This document shows, one piece after another, positions 58,030-64,000 of a stretch of 64,000 bases of DNA (position 1 is its first letter; each line of letters starts with the position of its first letter). The notes below the pieces were generated by a model that had not been told where the DNA came from, ran no database searches, and saw nothing but the letters and a program-made list of their open reading frames with translations. This DNA comes from Cordilura impudica (Eukaryota > Arthropoda > Insecta > Diptera > Scathophagidae): assembly GCA_963682025.1 (NCBI GenBank), contig OY821522.1, positions 29,376,959 to 29,440,958 on the forward strand, read 5' to 3'. The translations under genes and the position numbers were made by a program.

Positions 58030-58562
58030 ATTTTTTTAAAGACATATTGTGGAGAGTAAGGCTAATAAAGGGGGGCGAAAATGTACTAAAAGGGTTAAAA
58101 TGCGGTAAAGGGTTAAAAAAGGATTTAGCACAAAGAATGAACCGATATTGGGTAAATTTTCCAAATAAAACTGCTTAGAACAATTAAATGAAATGGTTTA
58201 TGGGTCAAATATAAACTTTTCCAAATAAAATTGGTAAAAGAATAAAATTTTGCACCAGCCGAAAAATTTCCTATTGGGTATTTTGCACTATGTGATATGC
58301 GCTACACAATGTAAACGGTAATACCAATTTATATAATGAATTAACAAAATAAAGTTTTCAAAAACTATGTAAAGGGTGGGTGGGTATTGAAAAAAAGTTT
58401 TCTTTATTATGATATATTTCTTTATAAATTCGGTTTAAATGTGTAAGAAATTATGAAATTCGTATTTAGGAAATTTTTTAGTAAGTTGTGTAATGTTCAA
58501 CTTACCTTATTTGCTGGGGGTAGGGTACAAACCTTTGCAAGAGTAACTTACGCTCTTGTATT
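58030..58562 (-). other. Leader region of the BEL element
   Basis: No gene is seen. The sequence carries many GGGTAAA/GGGTTAAA motifs, as elsewhere in the BEL pieces. A 5' LTR or primer site was not found before the unrelated repeats begin at 58563, so the 5' end of the BEL element is probably truncated or unrecognised. Confidence 0.4.
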
Positions 58563-58846
58563 TTTGATGTGTAAACATCTATACGCGCAGGGGGTAAATT
58601 TCTATTTCACAATACAATCACAAAAACAGCGTAACTTATATCGGTGTAAGCTGAAGGAGATAACGCTGTGTGACTTATGATTGTATTGGTGAAAAAATAT
58701 TTTCAAGAGAAACTGTTCATGGGCAATTACCCAATGCATTCGAAATTGGAATTGTGGTAGGAGAGACAAACCTAAGTAACTCGTGTTTTTAAAACTTTTT
58801 TTAATTTTCAAATTAGCTCCATAGACCAAATATTTGATACCATTTT

Positions 58847-59622
58847 TATACCCTATACCACTATGTGGTGTGGGTATAATGACTTTGTGCTGCTGTTTGT
58901 AACAACCAAAAATATTTGACCTAGACCCATCTTTAATTATACCGATCGAATCAGAATCACTTTTTGAGTTGATTTAACAATGTCCGTCCGTCCGTCCGTC
59001 TGTGTGTCCATGTAAACCTTGTAATCAAACTGCAGGTCGCAAATATGAATATATTTTGACTAAATTTGGTATACAAGCTTCTGTCGGCCATGGGATGAAC
59101 GCTGTTGAAATTGGAGAGAATCGGTCCATGTTCAGACCTAGCCCCCATACAAATTACCCCTATGAAATCGACATAAATTGCCATAAGATCCAAATTGTCA
59201 TATAGATCTTACTCAAATTGGGTTTGTATGCGTTCATTACATCTATTAATGAGTAGTCCAAAAATGATCCCTTTGGCCCCATATAGAGCTGCTTCCCGAT
59301 CTTCACTTAAATCTATTAAAAAACAAAAATATTGCACTGATTCTTCTCAAATTTTGTTTGTATATATTTTTGCAAAATACAAGAGACTTTACCAAACATG
59401 AACAGGATCGGTCCATTTTTGGACCTAGTCCCCATATAGATATAGCATCCGATATGAACTTTTTCATATCTGAAGCCAAAAAAATTAATAAAAATCCCAC
59501 TCAAATTTGGTTTTTGCTTATTTTCTATGCCCAGTTAGTTGAGCCTAAGAGATAGGGTTTCTAAACGCATGGTATAGGGTATCGTATAGTCGGTCTAGAC
59601 CGACTATAATTTTCTTACTTGT
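58847..59622 (-). repeat. Mini-me-like (GTCY)n repeat, reverse orientation
   Basis: Starts TTATACCCTATACCACTATG, has (GTCC)n(GTCT)n at 58982-59002 and ends in a perfect 24-bp palindrome at 59585-59608 (AGTCGGTCTAGACCGACT core) followed by TTTCTTACTTGT. It is the inverse of the copy at 22034-22826. The hairpin close to one end and the absence of terminal inverted repeats fit Helitron/Helentron-type non-autonomous elements. Confidence 0.8.
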
Positions 59623-60437
59623 TTCTTTTTAAACATTTTCTTGAACACTACCTGACCAACTATTTGTCAAATAGTGTACACATTATTTATTTTACTAGCC
59701 GACTGCATTTTGTGGAATTTTTGATGTGTATTTTTATAAATACTTTATTCCTCAATAAACTATAATTAAGTTTTTATTCACAAACCACAACGATTTGTAG
59801 AATTGCACCAAAATATTTCTGTATTTTCTTAAGTTTTATTTGAGTTCTAAAGAAATCTTTTTTTCTGTTTTTATTACGTACGAATGACGATGTAATAATA
59901 GAATGCAAGTAAAGATAATGCAAAAGCAGTGTTAACTGACATGGTTGTCTTTGTTCGTACTTTTTTCAATATAGTTAGTTGGCAACGCCTCAGACCATAT
60001 AAACAATTATATGTTAACAACTTTCATTAATAAACATTTTTAGTAATTATTACTATTAAGCATTAAATTGATTCTTACTAAGCATTAAATTGATATAAAT
60101 TTGGAATATTTTCCAATAACTAGGATATAATATAAATAAATTTTGTTAGTTGAAATTTTAATTAAATTTGATTAGTTAATAATAGCTTTAAGTTCCATTG
60201 TACATCATAAATCAATTTAACATATATTAGAACCCGCTCTGTTTGAAGCTTAGGGACCGCATTAAAAAAAATTATACAAAAAATTCTTAAAAAAACTTCA
60301 CGAGTAGTTATGAAAAATAGTTTTCGCGACGCAACTAAAAATTATTTGTTTAATGCGGTGAATTGGGACCGCATAAAAAAGTCTCATTAAGAAAATAACT
60401 CAAAACCTTACAAAACAACTAAACATTTTTCAACTGT

Positions 60438-61162
60438 CTTTCAGAAAACATCAATTGTATTTCAGAATACATCAATTCTATTTCAGTAATCATCTATATA
60501 ATTTCAGAAAACATCTTTTGAATTTCAGAAAACATCAATAGAATTTCAGAAAACATCATTCAAGTTTCAGAAAGCATCAATAGAATTTCAGAAAACATTA
60601 ATTGTATTTCAGAAAACATCAATAGAATTTCAGAAAAAAAAAATGTTTTTCAGAACACATCAATAAAATTTCAGAAAACATCAATAGCATTTCAGAAACA
60701 TCAATTGTATTTCAGAAAACATCAAAAGAATTTCAGAAAACTTAAATTGTACTTCAGAAAACATCAATTAAATTTCAGAAAACATCAATACAATTTCAGA
60801 AAACATCTACAGAATTTCAGAAAACATCATTTGAATTTCGACAACATTAATAGAATTTCATAAAACATCAATTTACTTCAGAAAACATTAACAGTATTTC
60901 AGAAAACGTCAATAGAATTTCAGAAAACATCAATAGAATTTCAGAAAACATAAACAGTATTTCAGAAAACGTCTATAGAATTTCAGAAAACTATATTGTA
61001 CTTCAGAAAACATCAATTAAATTTAAGAAAACATCAGTAGAATTTCAGAAAACATTTGAATTTCAGAAAACATCAATAGAATTTCAGAAAACATCAATTG
61101 TGTTCCAGAAAACATCAATAGAATTTCAGAAAACATCTATAGAATTTCACAAAACATCATTT
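60438..61162 (+). repeat. 21-bp minisatellite, about 34 copies
   Basis: The unit is TTTCAGAAAACATCAAT plus about four variable bases (AGAA or TGTA are the most common), tandemly repeated with point changes and a few units of 17-22 bp. Flanks on both sides share a sequence with GGGACC (60256) and GGTCCC (61328) in inverted orientation. Confidence 0.93.
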
Positions 61163-61750
61163 GATTAATAATATTTATTTATTTATTTGTTTAATATAAT
61201 GGAATAAATTGTAATGTTATGAATATTTTATTATTATATTACAATAAATGAAATTTAATTTTAAAATGGTTGAGAAAATTAATTCTAAATGTTTTTAAAA
61301 ATAAATGTTAATTAAAATACCGAAATTTGGTCCCTGTTTTAGAACAAAACGTTTTAATAACGCAATTCGCTCCCTGATTTTATCTCCACACACTTCCTAA
61401 TAAAATGGTGCCTTCAATTCATTTTTACCGTTATTCGTTTTTTCATGTTTGATTAGCATTATTATATGCAGTGATAATTGTATAATTTTTATAGAATAAA
61501 CTATAAAGTTAAGAATACTGATTGATTAAATTAATTACAAATATTTTAAAAAAAACTAATTGTGATATTCCTTTCAAAAGTGTTTCTTATGTGTAAACTT
61601 TTATAAGCTCAGGGGATAAGAAATACAAAAAAAATATATAAAATATATTATAAAACTAAAAACAAAATTTATAATATACAAAAATACTAAATGCATCAAA
61701 GCAGAATGGAGGTAGTATTAATTCTATTAAAAATTCAATAAGTTTCCATT

Positions 61751-62057
61751 ATAAATGAAAACATATTTCATAGAGGGCACTACAAGAAAGAAGAGCCAGA
61801 AGAGCTGCAACTCAACGGGCCTATCGAGCTAGGATGCACATGGGTACACTGCGTGCACAACAACAAGGACAGCAACAACGGAACGAGGAACAACAACAGC
61901 AGCAGCAACTACTACAGCAGGAACAACTACCACAGCAAGAGCAACTGCCACAACAGGAGCAACTAATTCAAATCGACAATACAGAGCAAAACGAACAACA
62001 TGCTCAACTACAACAACAGTTGCCACACGAAAATTTCGGGGTAATATTAATTCTATT
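61751..62057 (+). other. Fragment encoding an Arg-rich, then Gln-rich stretch
   Basis: One open frame from about 61780 reads QERRARRAATQRAYRARM, then many Gln (QQQGQQQ ..., LPQQEQ three times) to about 62040, where it runs into a mini-me-like repeat. A CAR-like basic head followed by poly-Q is seen in some transposon-encoded proteins, but no family could be named. It may be the 5' end of a gene cut by the repeat, or chance low complexity. Confidence 0.3.
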
Positions 62058-62350
62058 ACAAGTAAGAAAATTATAGTCGGTCTAGCCCGACTATTCGATA
62101 CCCTATACCATGGTTTAGAGACCTTATCTCTTCGGTCCAACTAATTGGCTATAGAAAATAAGCATAAACCAAATTTGAGTGGCATTTTTATTCATTTTTT
62201 TCGCTGCAGATATGCAAAAGTTCATATCGGATACTATTTTTACATGGGGACTACGTCGAAAAATGGACCGATCCTGAACATATTTGGCAAAGTCACTTAT
62301 ACTTTGAAAAAATGTATACAAACCAAATTTGAGAAAAATCTGTGCAATAT
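62058..62350 (+). repeat. Partial mini-me-like repeat (head part)
   Basis: Starts ACAAGTAAGAAAATTATAG with an imperfect palindrome and stops after GAGAAAAATCTGTGCAATAT. It meets the next copy in opposite orientation, so the two form a large inverted repeat. Confidence 0.75.
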
Positions 62351-63453
62351 TTATACCCTATACCACAATGTGGTTTGGGTATAATGACTTTGTGCTGCTG
62401 TTTGCAACACCCAAAAATATATGACCTACACCCATCTTTAATAATACCGATCGAATCAGAATCATTTTTTCAGTCGTTTTAGCAATGTCCGTCCGACCGT
62501 CCGTCCGTCTGTGTGTCCATGTAAAGCTTTAAATCAAACTGCAGGTCGCAAATATGAATATATTTTGATGAAATTTGGTATATAAGCTTTTATCTGCCAT
62601 GGGATGAACGCTGTTGAAATTGGTGATAATCGGTCCATGTTCAGACCTAGCCCCCATACAAATGACCCCTATGAAATCAACATAAATTGCCATAACATCC
62701 AAATTATCATATAGATCACGCTCAAATTGGGTTTATCTGTGTTTATTACATCCGTTTATCGTTCGTCCAAAAACAAACCCCATATGTCAATTCTTTGTCA
62801 AAGCCCCATATAAAGCTGCTTCCCGATTTTCACATAAATCCATCAAAAAGCAAAAATATTGCACAGATTTTTCTCAAATATGGTTTGTTTATGTTTTTTC
62901 AAAACGTAAATGACCTTACCAAATATGGTTTGGATCGGTCCATTTTTCGACCTAGTCCCCATACAAATGACCCCCATGAAATTGACATAAATTGTCATAA
63001 GAACCAAATTATCATATAGATCTCAGTCAAATTGGGTTTGTATGTGTTTATTATATCCATTAACGAGCAGTCCAAAAATAATCCATATAGGACAATTCGT
63101 AGTCATAGGCCCCATATAGAGCTGCTTCCCGATATTCACTTAAATCCATCAAAAAACAATAATATTGCACAGATTTTTCTCAAATTTGGTTTCTATATGT
63201 TTTTTCAAAACATAAATGACTTTACCAAATATGGTCAGTATCAGTCCATATTTCGACCTAGTCCCCATATAAAAATTACATCTGATATGTTCTTTTTCAT
63301 ATTTCCAGCTAAAAAAATTAATGCGAGTGCCACTCAAATTTGCTTTCTGCTTAGTTTCTATATCGAATTAGTTGGACCGAAGAGATAGGGTGTCTAAACC
63401 ATGGTATAGGGTATCGTATAGTCGAGCTAGAGCGACTATCATTTCTTACTTGT
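62351..63453 (-). repeat. Mini-me-like repeat with internal duplication
   Basis: Starts TTATACCCTATACCACAATG and ends TTTCTTACTTGT. At 1.1 kb it is about 330 bp longer than the copy at 58847 because the stretch with GAGCTGCTTCCCGAT, CATAAATGAC and CCTAGTCCCCATA is present twice. (GTCC)n lies at about 62486-62510. Confidence 0.78.
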
Positions 63454-63457
63454 TTTG

Positions 63458-64000
63458 TTATACCCTATACCACTATGTGGTTTGGGTATAATGACTTTGT
63501 GCTGCTGTTTGTAACACCCAAAAATATATGACCTGGACCCATCTTTAATTACACCGATCGAATCAGAATAATTTTTTGAGTCGTTTTAGCAATGTCCGTC
63601 CGTCTGTGTCCGTCTGTGTGTCCATGTAAAGCTTTAAATCAAACTGCAGGTCGCAAATATGAATATGTTTTGATGAAATTTGGTATATAAGCTTTTGTCG
63701 GCCATGGGATGAACGCTGTTGAAATTGGTGATAATCGGTCCATATTCAGACCTAGCTCCCATACAAATGACCCCTATGAAATCGACATAAAATGCCATAA
63801 GATTTAAATTATCATATAGATCACGGCCAAATTGGGTTTGTGTTTGTTAATTATATCCGTTTATGATTTGTCCAAAAATAAACCCAATATGTCAATTCTT
63901 TGTCATTGCCCCCATATAAAGCTGCTTCCCGATTTTCACTTAAATCCATCTAAAAGCAAAAATATTGCACAGATTTTTCTCAAATTTGGTTTGTATATGT
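63458..64000 (-). repeat. Mini-me-like repeat, cut by the window end
   Basis: Starts TTATACCCTATACCACTATG directly after the previous copy, in the same orientation, with GTCCGTCCGTCTGTGTCC at 63595-63612. Continues beyond the window. Confidence 0.8.

Larger units (their letters stand above)
58563..61750. repeat. Unclassified repeat region sharing blocks with family T
   Basis: It starts TTTTTGATGTGTAAACATC, as the insert at 54708 does. TTTTTATTCACAAACCACAA and the following 280 bases at 59770-60056 match 54929-55139. 61348-61387 matches 55281-55321 in the opposite orientation (AAATCAGGGAGCGAAT). A related head (TATGTGTAAACTTTTATAAG, then CTCAGGGG) recurs at 61590. An inverted repeat at about 58606-58690 (CAATACAATCA ... 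ACAGCGT) can form a hairpin. A mini-me-like copy and a minisatellite lie within. No ORF is supported. Confidence 0.5.

Overview
The window is AT-rich nuclear DNA of an insect, most likely a schizophoran fly. The reasons are mdg1/412-type, BEL/Pao and Ulysses/Osvaldo-type LTR retrotransposons, (GTCY)n mini-me-like repeats, GT-AG introns inside a PIF/Harbinger transposon, and no gene that looks like a host gene. It is heterochromatin-like: almost every base belongs to a transposable element, and most coding regions are broken by stops, frameshifts, deletions and nested insertions. No tRNA, rRNA or CRISPR array was seen.

Layout. (1) 1-9400: an mdg1/412-like Ty3/Gypsy element on the + strand (called Z), split in its pol gene by a 3.28-kb PIF/Harbinger transposon (4229-7512, TSD TTA) that carries an intron-containing transposase and a convergent MADF-BESS gene. 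(2) 9466-12670: a decayed protein-primed-type family B DNA polymerase, as in Polinton/Maverick or adintovirus-like elements. (3) 13.3-58.0 kb: a BEL/Pao element on the - strand in three pieces (58029-56138, 41432-39227, 15649-about 13349). Two composite insertions separate the pieces.

The first insertion is mdg1-like element A (15654-39222; LTRs of 528 and 526 bp; TSD TGCC). It holds a long mini-me-like repeat with a deleted piggyBac (18638-20102, TTAA), a second mini-me-like repeat, a 132-bp permuted LTR fragment, and the related element B (26913-36676; two 570-bp LTRs; TSD ATTT). B in turn holds a hAT transposon (31038-33281; TSD ATCATAAC) and a short poly(AAT)-tailed insert. The second insertion is a - strand Gypsy element C (41437-56133) with unusually long LTRs of about 2.2 kb, a tRNA-Lys-type primer binding site and a Gag that starts with a RING-H2 finger. 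One LTR of C contains a 2.28-kb solo LTR with a GC-rich 70-bp tandem repeat. The other contains a 1.37-kb unclassified insert. (4) 58.0-64.0 kb: unclassified repeats, a 21-bp minisatellite and a head-to-head cluster of mini-me-like repeats.

No pathway links these genes. Each element's own parts (Gag, protease, RT, RNase H, integrase, or transposase plus partner) once worked together. The interest lies in the precise nesting, where target-site duplications are readable and host frames are restored when inserts are removed, and in a few unusual element genes: the RING-Gag of C, an NC plus dead-protease ORF after the BEL integrase, and single-pass membrane micro-ORFs in the leaders of A and B.
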